DNA of 9,830 nucleotides from Desulfarculaceae bacterium JdFR-95 (lineage in GTDB: Bacteria > Desulfobacterota > Desulfarculia > Desulfarculales > Desulfarculaceae), in assembly GCA_002011835.1 (NCBI GenBank), contig MTPE01000211.1:847-10676 (forward strand), given 5' to 3'. The notes beneath the pieces were generated by a model. The model was not told where the DNA came from. It was given only the letters and a program-made list of their open reading frames with translations, and made no database searches. Below, in pieces: positions 1-6,199 of this stretch (the stretch's first letter is position 1; every line of letters starts with the position of its first letter). A program made the position numbers and the translations under genes.

Positions 1-1403
1 AAGCGCAGAAACGCCACCCAACACATGCGCAGGAGCTGCCAGCCGTGGCGAAAACGGCTGATGTTGGTCTGGCCATAGGTGCGCTGCCCATAGTGTACCG
101 GCAGGTCTCGGATCTTGAGCCCCAGCTTGGCCGCCCCGAACAACAGATCGAAGTCGCCAAAGGGATCGTCTGCGGCCAGTAGATCCCGCTGGGCCAGGAT
201 CCCCTCCCAGTCCTCGGCCCAGAACATCTTGGTCCCGCACAGGGTGTCGCGCACCCGCTGGCGCAACAGAAACGACAGCACCCAGCCGAAGAACTTGTTG
301 CCCACCAGGTTGAGGAAGCGCATGGCTTCCTCCTCCATGGGATAGACCAGACGCACCCCGTTGATGAACTCCCCCTTGTCCTCCACCAACGCCCGCCAGA
401 AACGGGGCAGCTCCTCCGGGGGCACGGTCAGGTCCGCGTCCAGGATGGTCAGTACCTCGCCTTCGGCGTGAGCGAAACCCTTGCGTACGGCATCGGCCTT
501 GCCCACCCCGTCCTGCTGCAGGAACTTCAGCCGCAAACGTCCCCGATACTCCGCCACCAGGCGTTGGGCCTCCTCCGCGGTGCCGTCGCTGCTGCCGCCC
601 TCCACGAAGATCAGCTCGGTGAAGCGCCCCACCACCGGCAGCCGCTCCACCGCCGCGGCCAGATTGCCCCGCTCGTTGCGGCAGGGCATCACCACGCTCA
701 GGGAAGGCTCCTCCCCCCGCCGCAGGCCCAGAGGACGCGCCACCACCAGATAGCTCCAGCACAGGTGCCGTACCACCGGCAGCCAGGCCAGCCAGCGATT
801 GCACAACTCCGCCAACAGCGGCACCCGCACTGGCACCAAGGTGTGCCGCCAGGTGTAGACCGGCTCGAAGCCCGCCAGCTCCAGGAAGTTCTCCACCTCC
901 TCCGGCGGCAGCCAGTTCACCCCCGGCGGCGAGGGCGTCTTCCAGCCCAGGGTCTCGGCCAACTGCAACACCGGCTGGTAGAGCCGGCTGTAGCCCTGGA
1001 TCAACAGGCGCGTGCGCGGCCCGCAAAGGGGACGCAGCGCCTCCAGACACTCCTGCACGTCCTCCAGCTCACCCACCAGGTTGGAGAGTACGATGTAGTC
1101 GAAACGCCCCTCGAGCGGCGGCGCCTGGGCGTCACCCACCACGAAGTGCAGCCCCGGATGCCGCCGCCGCGCCACCGCCACCAGCTCCGGTGAAAGATCC
1201 AACCCCACACCCAAGGAGGGACGCAATGCCGCCAGGGTGTCTCCCGTGCCGCAGCCCAGCTCCAACACCCGCGCCCCGGGCCGCACCACGAAGCGCAAGG
1301 CCCCCTCCAACTGGCGGTAGTAGTAGGCGTGCCGCGCCCGCCAAGCCAGGCGCCGCCCGGCCACCATCCGATAGTGCCGCCGTATGTCCTCCCTGCGGGC
1401 CAT
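1..1403 (-). CDS. Methyltransferase-GT2 glycosyltransferase fusion (3' end cut by window)
   Basis: The frame stays open from the ATG at 1403 to the left edge, giving 467 complete codons and no stop, so the C-terminus is missing. Residues about 1-225 are a class I SAM methyltransferase: motif I is VLELGCGTGD at 46-55, an acidic residue follows in GVGLDLS near 69, and FDYIVLSNLV at 101-110 is the motif IV region. Residues about 234-467 are a family 2 glycosyltransferase of the dolichyl-phosphate-mannose-synthase type: SVVMPCRNE at 236-244, FVEGGSSDGT at 266-275 and the metal/nucleotide DxD in LDADLT at 321-326. It probably moves a sugar from an NDP-sugar to a lipid or glycan acceptor on the cytoplasmic face; the methyltransferase half could act on the same glycan. 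The start lies 29 nt after the stop of the upstream gene, so the genes are probably co-transcribed. Both domains are clear; the substrates are unknown. Confidence 0.87.
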   Translation of the reverse strand, partial: MARREDIRRHYRMVAGRRLAWRARHAYYYRQLEGALRFVVRPGARVLELGCGTGDTLAALRPSLGVGLDLSPELVAVARRRHPGLHFVVGDAQAPPLEGRFDYIVLSNLVGELEDVQECLEALRPLCGPRTRLLIQGYSRLYQPVLQLAETLGWKTPSPPGVNWLPPEEVENFLELAGFEPVYTWRHTLVPVRVPLLAELCNRWLAWLPVVRHLCWSYLVVARPLGLRRGEEPSLSVVMPCRNERGNLAAAVERLPVVGRFTELIFVEGGSSDGTAEEAQRLVAEYRGRLRLKFLQQDGVGKADAVRKGFAHAEGEVLTILDADLTVPPEELPRFWRALVEDKGEFINGVRLVYPMEEEAMRFLNLVGNKFFGWVLSFLLRQRVRDTLCGTKMFWAEDWEGILAQRDLLAADDPFGDFDLLFGAAKLGLKIRDLPVHYGQRTYGQTNISRFRHGWQLLRMCWVAFLR

Positions 1404-1432
1404 CTCAGACTACCCCACGCCCTGCTGGCATA

Positions 1433-3367
1433 TCACGACCCCCCGTCCCCGGCAAGCGGCGCACACACCCCATAGGGACGCCGGCCGTAGCGAGCCAAGT
1501 GACGCTCCAGGGAGTCGGCGTGGCCGTGGCGGTAGAAGCGGCCGTAGACGAAGCTGGACACCCCCGGCCACAACCAGGGACCGACCACCACCGCCCCGTC
1601 CAAAACCACCGCCGCCAACAACAGCCCCGCCACCAATCGCCGCCACCCCGACCGCACCCCTCGCAGCCGCTGGGCCAGACGGACCACGAAACACAGCATG
1701 GCCACGAAGGCCGGCTGATACAGCCGGGCGATGTACTCCCCCCGCACCACCCAGCGGCCCTGGTAGGGCGGAGCCAGACTGTTGAACAGAAACACCATGA
1801 GCACGCAGGCCAACAACACCGCCTCGGCCGGCCACAGCCGCTCATCCAGCCGCCAACGCCCCCATACCCACAACACCAGGAACAGAGCCGGCAACACCAT
1901 CAGGCCGCTGGCGAAGTAGTTGTAGAGCAGATACCACGGCGCCCGCGCCAAAAGCCCCGCCCACCGGTCCCAATCGCCCGGAGACAAATAGGCGTGCACC
2001 AGGTTCACGTAGGTGGAGGTGTTGGGGTTGTAGAGGGAGAGCCCCAGTCCGAAGCGCATCACCCCCAGCCAAGCCGCCGAAGGCAACGCGGCCAGGGCCA
2101 ACACCACCGCCGCCTTGAGCGGAGCCCGCCCCCGCCAAAGCACCAGCACCGCCGCAGCCAGACCGAAGTAGGGCATCAGATCGTAGGCCAGCATCAGCAC
2201 GCCCAGGCCCAGACCGCAGCCCGCCACCACCGGCCAGGTGGCTGGCTCCTGTAGCCGCACCAGGATCAGGAAACCCCACAGCGAGCAGGGCACGATCATC
2301 ACGTAAGGGTAGGGCAGCCCCGCCCAGTAGGTCACCCCCGGCCAGGTGGTCAGCAGCCACAGACCCCACCCCGCCGCCACCGGCCCCACCCGCCGCCACA
2401 GGAACAGCCCCCATCCCCACAGGCTCACCAGGTACACCCCCACCGTGGTGAGCAGCCCCCCGCCCAGAAAGCCGTAGAGCTTCATCAGGGGATAGGCCAG
2501 CACCGGGTAGAGGATGCGGCGCACCTGCTCGCTGAAACCCCACTTGCTCATGGGGTCGCCGTCCAGCATCCAGAACAGGGCCTGGAAGTGCTGGTGGTCG
2601 ATGTTGGCCAGCCAGCCGCAGGGCGGCACCTCCACCACCTTGGCCGAGGTGATGGCATACGGCGCCAGGGTGCCGGAAGACAACCACACCCCCACCACCA
2701 GGGCCGCCGCTGCCCCGGCATAGTGCCGCCACACCACCCCCGGCCCCCACCACAGCCGTACCAGACCCACCGCGGCCAGAAGCATCCCCGCCAACAGCCA
2801 GGGCACCTCCGCCGCCTCCGCCGCCGCGGCCACCCGCACCGCCTGCCGCCGGTCCAACGGCGCACGCAAGGGGCTCAGGGCCGACGGCGGTATGGGCTCC
2901 CACCGGCCCCCCGGGGGCCGCCACAGGATGCGCAGCTCCGCCCGACCCACGTCCTGGTCGTACTGCACCTCCACCAGGTGCGGCCCTGGAGACAGCCACG
3001 CCCGCGTGGTCTTCAGCCGCGTGCCCCGGTGCCCCGCGTTGTCGATCAGGAAACGCCCGTCGATGTACAGGTGGCTGTTGTCGTCGCTGGCCACCCCCAG
3101 CCCATACCACCCCGGCCGGGTGACCCACAGGATGCCCACCATGCGCAGGAAGAAATGCTCGCCCGAGAAACGAAAGACCGTGCGCGGCTCCCGGTAGGGC
3201 GCCGAGGGAGGAGCCTGGGGACGGGAAGTGTCCCAACGCTGCACCAACAGCCCCGGCCCCTCACCCCAGGCCGGCAGCAGCCAGGCCGCCAGCAAACCCC
3301 GGCCCACCACCGCCCACACCACCAGCCCCACCAACACCAGCAAGGTGACGACCAGGCGGCGGCGCAT
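1433..3367 (-). CDS. PA14-like domain fused to multi-spanning (GT-C-type) membrane protein
   Basis: This is a 644-aa protein. A first membrane helix (residues about 5-25) is followed by a soluble domain (about 36-165) with the PA14 signature GVASDDNSHLYIDGRFLIDN at 91-110 and a later beta-rich PHLVEVQYDQ stretch; PA14 domains commonly bind glycans. About ten hydrophobic segments follow, roughly from 188 to 600. The loop after the third helix carries NIDHQHF (D257) and then a helix ending LMKLYGF, like the first periplasmic loop of ArnT/PMT-type GT-C enzymes, where an acidic residue is catalytic. I infer a lipid-phosphate-sugar-dependent glycosyltransferase with an extracytoplasmic glycan-binding module. 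I chose the ATG at 3367, 14 nt after the aminotransferase stop, because it begins directly with MRRRLVVTLL before the first helix; an alternative start at 3412 would overlap the previous gene. It could instead be a non-enzymatic membrane protein. Confidence 0.82.
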   Translation of the reverse strand: MRRRLVVTLLVLVGLVVWAVVGRGLLAAWLLPAWGEGPGLLVQRWDTSRPQAPPSAPYREPRTVFRFSGEHFFLRMVGILWVTRPGWYGLGVASDDNSHLYIDGRFLIDNAGHRGTRLKTTRAWLSPGPHLVEVQYDQDVGRAELRILWRPPGGRWEPIPPSALSPLRAPLDRRQAVRVAAAAEAAEVPWLLAGMLLAAVGLVRLWWGPGVVWRHYAGAAAALVVGVWLSSGTLAPYAITSAKVVEVPPCGWLANIDHQHFQALFWMLDGDPMSKWGFSEQVRRILYPVLAYPLMKLYGFLGGGLLTTVGVYLVSLWGWGLFLWRRVGPVAAGWGLWLLTTWPGVTYWAGLPYPYVMIVPCSLWGFLILVRLQEPATWPVVAGCGLGLGVLMLAYDLMPYFGLAAAVLVLWRGRAPLKAAVVLALAALPSAAWLGVMRFGLGLSLYNPNTSTYVNLVHAYLSPGDWDRWAGLLARAPWYLLYNYFASGLMVLPALFLVLWVWGRWRLDERLWPAEAVLLACVLMVFLFNSLAPPYQGRWVVRGEYIARLYQPAFVAMLCFVVRLAQRLRGVRSGWRRLVAGLLLAAVVLDGAVVVGPWLWPGVSSFVYGRFYRHGHADSLERHLARYGRRPYGVCAPLAGDGGS

Positions 3368-3381
3368 GGCAGAAAAAGCCC

Positions 3382-4470
3382 TCAGCCCAGACGCTCGGCC
3401 AGCGCCTGGCACACGCGCTGGATCTGTTCGTCACTCAGCCCCAGGGAAGAAGGCAACCACAACCCCCGCGGAGCCAGCTCCTCGCTCACGGGAAAGCTCC
3501 CCCGACCCAGCTCCTGGTACATGGGCTGGAACGAAAGCGGCGGATAGAAGGGCCGCGAGCCGATACCCCGCTCCTTGAGGAAGGCCACCAGCTCGTCCCG
3601 CGTGGCCTGGTCCGGCAAGAGCACGTCCACGAACCAGGGCGGGCACTCCTCCAGGTCCGTGGGCAGCATCTCCACCCCCTTGCAGCCGGACAGGCCCTGC
3701 TGGTAGCGGGCGTAGATCTCCTTCTTGCGCTGGACGCGCCAGGCGATGGTCTTCATCTGCTCGATGCCCACCACCGCCTGCAGGTCGGTGAACTTGAAGT
3801 TGAAGCCCACCCCGTCGTGCCAGTCGCTGGCCGGAGCGGTGCGGTGGAAGTCCTTCAGCTTGCGGATGCGCCCGATCAGCTCGTCGTCATCCGTGACCAG
3901 CATGCCCCCCTGGCCGGTGGTCACGATCTTGTGCGGAGTGAAAGAATACACCCCGATGTCACCGAAGGTGCCCAGATACTTGTCCCCCGCCCGCGCCCCC
4001 AGGGCCTGGGCCGCGTCCTCCACCAGATACAGCCCGTGCTCGCGGCAGAACTCCACCACCCGCGCCATGTCCCCGTGCCGGCCGTTGATGGGCACGTAGA
4101 TCAGGGCCCGGGTATGCCGGCACAGGCGCACCGTCTCCAGGTCCAGACACAGGGTGTCGGGCTCCACGTCCGCCAACACCGGCCGCGCACCCACCCACAC
4201 CACCGCATTTATGGTGGCGATCATGGTGTAGTTGGGCACCACCACCTCGTCCCCCGGACCCAGCCCCAGGGCCTTGAGGGCCAGATACAAGGCCACCGTG
4301 CCGCTGGTCACCATGGCCCCGTGCCGCGCCCCCACCAGGGAGGTCACCATCTCCACCAAACGCTCGGTCTGGCGGAACTCGGTCAGCCACCCTCCTGAAC
4401 GCAAATACTCGGCCGCGGCCCGGGCCTCGGCCTCGGTGAGGTAAGGCTCCACCTGGGGGATGAACTCCAC
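3382..4470 (-). CDS. DegT/DnrJ/EryC1/StrS family PLP-dependent sugar aminotransferase
   Basis: This 362-aa protein is of usual length for the family, which transfers an amino group from glutamate or glutamine to a keto-sugar nucleotide. Visible marks are the N-terminal IPQVEPYLTEAE, SGTVALYLAL at 56-65, VVVPNYTM at 76-83, the cofactor aspartate in VEDAAQALGA (D152), and the PLP lysine in GVYSFTPHKIVTTGQGG (K181). The C-terminal RPFYPPLSFQPMY is also typical of perosamine/4-amino-4-deoxy-sugar enzymes. The start is the GTG at 4470, seven nt after a perfect AGGAGG; a longer reading to 4518 would add 16 unconserved residues. It follows a large structured gap after the cupin gene and precedes the PA14 membrane protein by 14 nt. 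It probably makes an amino sugar for the glycan built here; which position is aminated cannot be told. Confidence 0.95.
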   Translation of the reverse strand: MEFIPQVEPYLTEAEARAAAEYLRSGGWLTEFRQTERLVEMVTSLVGARHGAMVTSGTVALYLALKALGLGPGDEVVVPNYTMIATINAVVWVGARPVLADVEPDTLCLDLETVRLCRHTRALIYVPINGRHGDMARVVEFCREHGLYLVEDAAQALGARAGDKYLGTFGDIGVYSFTPHKIVTTGQGGMLVTDDDELIGRIRKLKDFHRTAPASDWHDGVGFNFKFTDLQAVVGIEQMKTIAWRVQRKKEIYARYQQGLSGCKGVEMLPTDLEECPPWFVDVLLPDQATRDELVAFLKERGIGSRPFYPPLSFQPMYQELGRGSFPVSEELAPRGLWLPSSLGLSDEQIQRVCQALAERLG

Positions 4471-4478
4471 CGCCGCAC

Positions 4479-4484
4479 CTCCTG
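4479..4484 (-). promoter_or_regulatory. Shine-Dalgarno of the aminotransferase gene
   Basis: On the minus strand AGGAGG lies seven nt before the GTG at 4470. It fixes the start and lies about 35 nt downstream of the cloverleaf, so the site itself is not inside that structure. Confidence 0.85.
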
Positions 4485-4519
4485 TGTGTCGTGGGTATGC
4501 CGAATGCCGGGCGGGCACT

Positions 4520-4660
4520 ACCCCGGCCCCGGCCCGCGCCCAGGCCCAGAGTCAAGGCGCGGCCCTATGGGCCGCGTCCCTGGCGCAGCCAGGGACCATG
4601 GCCGCCCCCAGGGCGGCCATGGCCTTGACCGCGGGCCTGGGCGCGGGCCGGGGCCGGGGT
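4520..4660. repeat. Flush four-way-junction cloverleaf: 39-bp outer stem with three contiguous hairpins
   Basis: The left arm 4520-4558 pairs with the right arm 4622-4660 at 36 of 39 positions: 28 uninterrupted pairs (4520-4547 with 4633-4660), a symmetric 3x3 internal loop (AGA at 4548-4550 against CGC at 4630-4632), then 8 pairs (4551-4558 with 4622-4629). The enclosed 63 nt fold completely into three perfect hairpins: 4559-4575 (7 bp, loop TAT), 4576-4596 (9 bp, loop GCA) and 4597-4621 (11 bp, loop CCA). They abut with no unpaired base, so the centre is a flush four-way junction. The element begins one nt after the cupin stop codon and ends 35 nt before the aminotransferase ribosome-binding site, filling most of that gap. 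Neither side has a T tract, so it is not a typical intrinsic terminator, and there is no obvious target-site duplication. It could be a non-autonomous palindromic mobile element, a DNA cruciform or protein-binding site, or an mRNA structure that stabilises or separates the two halves of the operon. The pairing is certain; the function is unknown. Confidence 0.93.
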
Positions 4661-4661
4661 C

Positions 4662-5060
4662 TCACAACCGGCGCCGGTCGGCCTCCGCGCCGGGATAGGG
4701 ACCGCTCTTGACCTCCACCACCCGGGTATCGTCCTCCAGGATGCGGTAGCCGTGCCCTCCCGCCAGCAGGATCATGCCCTGGCCCGGGCCCAGTTCCACC
4801 TCGGCCACGGGCCGGTCCTCCTCGTCGTACACCGTGGCGGCCAGTCGCCCCTGCACCACCCAGACGAACTCCTGGGTGCGCTCCACCGTGCGCGACACCC
4901 ATTGGTGGTTGTGTGCGGCCAGCTCGGTGCCGGCGGGATAGCGCCAGGTGCCCACCTGGAGGAAGTCCTCCGCCTCGGTGAGAAACCCCAGGCCCTGGGG
5001 GAAGTCGGCCGTCCCGAACACCACCGCCAGTCTCTGGCCATTGGTCTCGATCACCCGCAC
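4662..5060 (-). CDS. Small single-domain cupin protein
   Basis: This 132-aa protein has both cupin motifs. Motif 1 is PAGTELAAHNHQ followed by TQEFVWVVQG, giving probable metal ligands H50, H52 and E64. Motif 2 is LGPGQGMILLAGGHGYRI, with H103 as the fourth ligand. The C-terminal VVEVKSGPYPG resembles that of cupin proteins I recall from polysaccharide clusters. The start is a GTG at 5060 with AGGAAGG seven nt upstream, overlapping the stop codon of the epimerase gene, so the two are almost certainly translated together. Cupins in sugar loci include keto-isomerases and epimerases, but this one lacks a signature that would settle the reaction; a binding or regulatory role is possible. I see no signal peptide, so it is probably cytoplasmic. 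Confidence 0.88.
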   Translation of the reverse strand: MRVIETNGQRLAVVFGTADFPQGLGFLTEAEDFLQVGTWRYPAGTELAAHNHQWVSRTVERTQEFVWVVQGRLAATVYDEEDRPVAEVELGPGQGMILLAGGHGYRILEDDTRVVEVKSGPYPGAEADRRRL

Positions 5061-5067
5061 CGCCGCG

Positions 5068-5074
5068 CCTTCCT
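5068..5074 (-). promoter_or_regulatory. Shine-Dalgarno of the cupin gene
   Basis: AGGAAGG on the minus strand is seven nt before the GTG at 5060 and overlaps the TAG stop (5073-5075) of the epimerase gene. It decides the non-ATG start and suggests translational coupling. Confidence 0.8.
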
Positions 5075-5990
5075 AGATCACGGTGAAGGGCCGGATGGGC
5101 CGGTAGAAGCGGAACAGCTTGACCAGCTCCTGGATGCCGTCGTCCAGGGTGCGCTGGGGCCGGAAGCCGATGGCCTTGATCTTGTCGAAGTTGATCACGA
5201 AGTCGCGTACGTCCAGGTCGGGCAGGGTGGAGTCGATGATCTCGAACTCCACGTACTCGGCGATCTTCTGGGCCAGTTGCAGCTTGGAGAGGTTGAGGGC
5301 GTCGTCGCCCACGTTGAACACCTCGCCCAGCATCTTGTCCGGTATCTCGGTCACCATCAGGTAGGCGCGGATGGCGTCGTCCAGGTGAAGGAAGGTGCGC
5401 CGGCTCTGGGAGTCGAACAGGACCAGGGAACGCTCCTGTACTGCGCGCATGGTGAAGTCGTTGGGCAGCAGGTCCCAACGCATGCGCGGCGATACGCCGA
5501 AGATGGTGGCGAAGCGAAAGGCCACGCTGTTCTTGCGCTCCATGCAGATCTTCTCGGCCTCGTACTTGGTCACGCCATAGAGACTGACCGGCATCACTTC
5601 GGTATTCTCGTCGCAGAGGGTGCCGGACTTGCCGTAGAAGCTGGTGGTGGAGGCGTAGACCAACATCTGGCCCGGGTCCAGAAGCTCCACCAAGCGGCGG
5701 GTGGCGTCCACGTTTATGGTCTGGGCCGAGTTGGGGTTGGCCTCGCAGGCGGGATAACCGCTGATCCCGGCCAGGTGGTACACCAGATCGAATCCGGCCA
5801 CGTCGCTCTTTTCCAGATTGCGCACGTCTTTCTGTACGAACTCCACCAGGGGATAGCGGAAGAGGAACAAGGCCGGATCGTAGCCGTACATGAAGTTGTC
5901 CAGGATGGTCACCTGGTGCCCCCGCTCCAACAGCTCAGGCGCCAGCTTGGTTCCCTTGTAGCCTGCTCCTCCCGTTATCAGTATCTTCAT
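5073..5990 (-). CDS. NAD-dependent epimerase/dehydratase (extended SDR)
   Basis: Residue numbers count the GTG at 5996 as 1; from the ATG at 5990 the protein is 305 aa. The N-terminal KILITGGAGYKGTKL holds the Rossmann glycine pattern GxxGxxG (G9, G12, G15), and LVYHLAG is the next NAD-binding turn. The catalytic set is visible: YASTTSFYG supplies Ser/Thr near 116-118 and YGVTK gives Y140 and K144. VSPRMRWD, TFLHLDDAIRAYL and EVFNVGDD are typical of nucleotide-sugar epimerases and dehydratases. Lys replaces the usual Ile of the GFIG turn. I prefer the ATG at 5990 because the family normally begins MKILITGGAGYKG and GGAG sits five nt upstream; the GTG at 5996 also has AGGAG in range. It is the first gene of the leftward operon, 12 nt before the cupin gene, and probably acts on an NDP-sugar. 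Family is sure; reaction is not. Confidence 0.93.
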   Translation of the reverse strand: MKILITGGAGYKGTKLAPELLERGHQVTILDNFMYGYDPALFLFRYPLVEFVQKDVRNLEKSDVAGFDLVYHLAGISGYPACEANPNSAQTINVDATRRLVELLDPGQMLVYASTTSFYGKSGTLCDENTEVMPVSLYGVTKYEAEKICMERKNSVAFRFATIFGVSPRMRWDLLPNDFTMRAVQERSLVLFDSQSRRTFLHLDDAIRAYLMVTEIPDKMLGEVFNVGDDALNLSKLQLAQKIAEYVEFEIIDSTLPDLDVRDFVINFDKIKAIGFRPQRTLDDGIQELVKLFRFYRPIRPFTVI

Positions 5991-6027
5991 GACCACTCCC
6001 GCTCCTGCTGTCTGTTGTGTTTGAGAA

Positions 6028-6055
6028 AATAAACCTCTTTGAGAAGAAAAAGCAA
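6028..6055 (-). promoter_or_regulatory. Candidate sigma-70-like promoter of the epimerase operon
   Basis: On the minus strand TTGCTT (three of six) is followed after 16 nt by TTTATT (four of six). The predicted leader is about 30 nt. The AT-rich context in a GC-rich window is the main support. Confidence 0.4.
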
Positions 6056-6085
6056 GGGGGCTGCCTGGCCACGCCCGCCGGATGC

Positions 6086-6114
6086 TTGCCCGGTCGGGTT
6101 TTTTGGGCTACATT
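6086..6114 (+). promoter_or_regulatory. Candidate sigma-70-like promoter of the carbamoyltransferase operon
   Basis: TTGCCC, a 17-nt spacer and TACATT lie on the plus strand, each matching the consensus hexamer at four of six bases. A start site near 6121 would leave a leader of about 80 nt before the GTG at 6200. The run of six T in the spacer follows only a 3-bp stem. Confidence 0.4.
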
Positions 6115-6187
6115 CGAGGCCGCGGTGGTTTCAAGGGGAGCAGACGACAAGACCAGAGCCGTCTCGGTTTCCACTTCCTGTACGGAC

Positions 6188-6191
6188 AGGA
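6188..6191 (+). promoter_or_regulatory. Shine-Dalgarno deciding the carbamoyltransferase start
   Basis: AGGA is eight nt before the GTG at 6200. Together with the family N-terminus it favours this GTG over the in-frame ATG at 6017. Confidence 0.7.
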
Positions 6192-6199
6192 CACCTTCC

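Larger units (their letters stand above)
5991..6199. promoter_or_regulatory. Divergent intergenic promoter region
   Basis: This 209-nt gap separates the two divergent operons and has the only clearly AT-rich patch in the window (about 6013-6055). For the leftward operon TTGCTT (6055-6050) and TTTATT (6033-6028) are 16 nt apart on the minus strand. For the rightward operon TTGCCC (6086-6091) and TACATT (6109-6114) are 17 nt apart. The 8-bp direct repeat TTTGAGAA occurs at 6020-6027 and 6038-6045, flanking the leftward -10 candidate, and might be an operator. I see no convincing terminator. All boxes are weak matches to a sigma-70 consensus; the case rests mainly on the divergent layout. Confidence 0.55.

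Noticed and set aside
1190..2254. 354-codon plus-strand frame, and similar long frames on both strands across 1190-3547
   Set aside because: Their products are low-complexity Pro/Arg/His/Gly-rich strings overlapping the two leftward genes whose motifs are clear.
4520..4660. The cloverleaf as an intrinsic terminator or tRNA-like gene
   Set aside because: There is no T tract on either strand after the stem, and the stem lengths, 3-nt loops and lack of any tRNA consensus base exclude a tRNA.
4511..4670. Target-site duplication flanking the cloverleaf
   Set aside because: The bases on the two sides share no convincing direct repeat, so insertion by a duplicating transposase is not shown.
4752..6032. 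426-codon open frame on the plus strand, opposite the epimerase and cupin genes
   Set aside because: It lies antisense to two genes with clear family motifs, its translation is rich in His, Gln and Val without any known pattern, and it is expected from GC-rich codons.
6089..6104. CCC-GGTC-GGG followed by six T as an intrinsic terminator
   Set aside because: The stem is only three pairs, and it lies between divergent gene starts where no transcript needs to end.
6017..6199. In-frame N-terminal extension of the carbamoyltransferase from an ATG at 6017
   Set aside because: The 61 extra residues resemble nothing in the family and cover the probable promoters, while the GTG at 6200 has an AGGA site and gives the family N-terminus.
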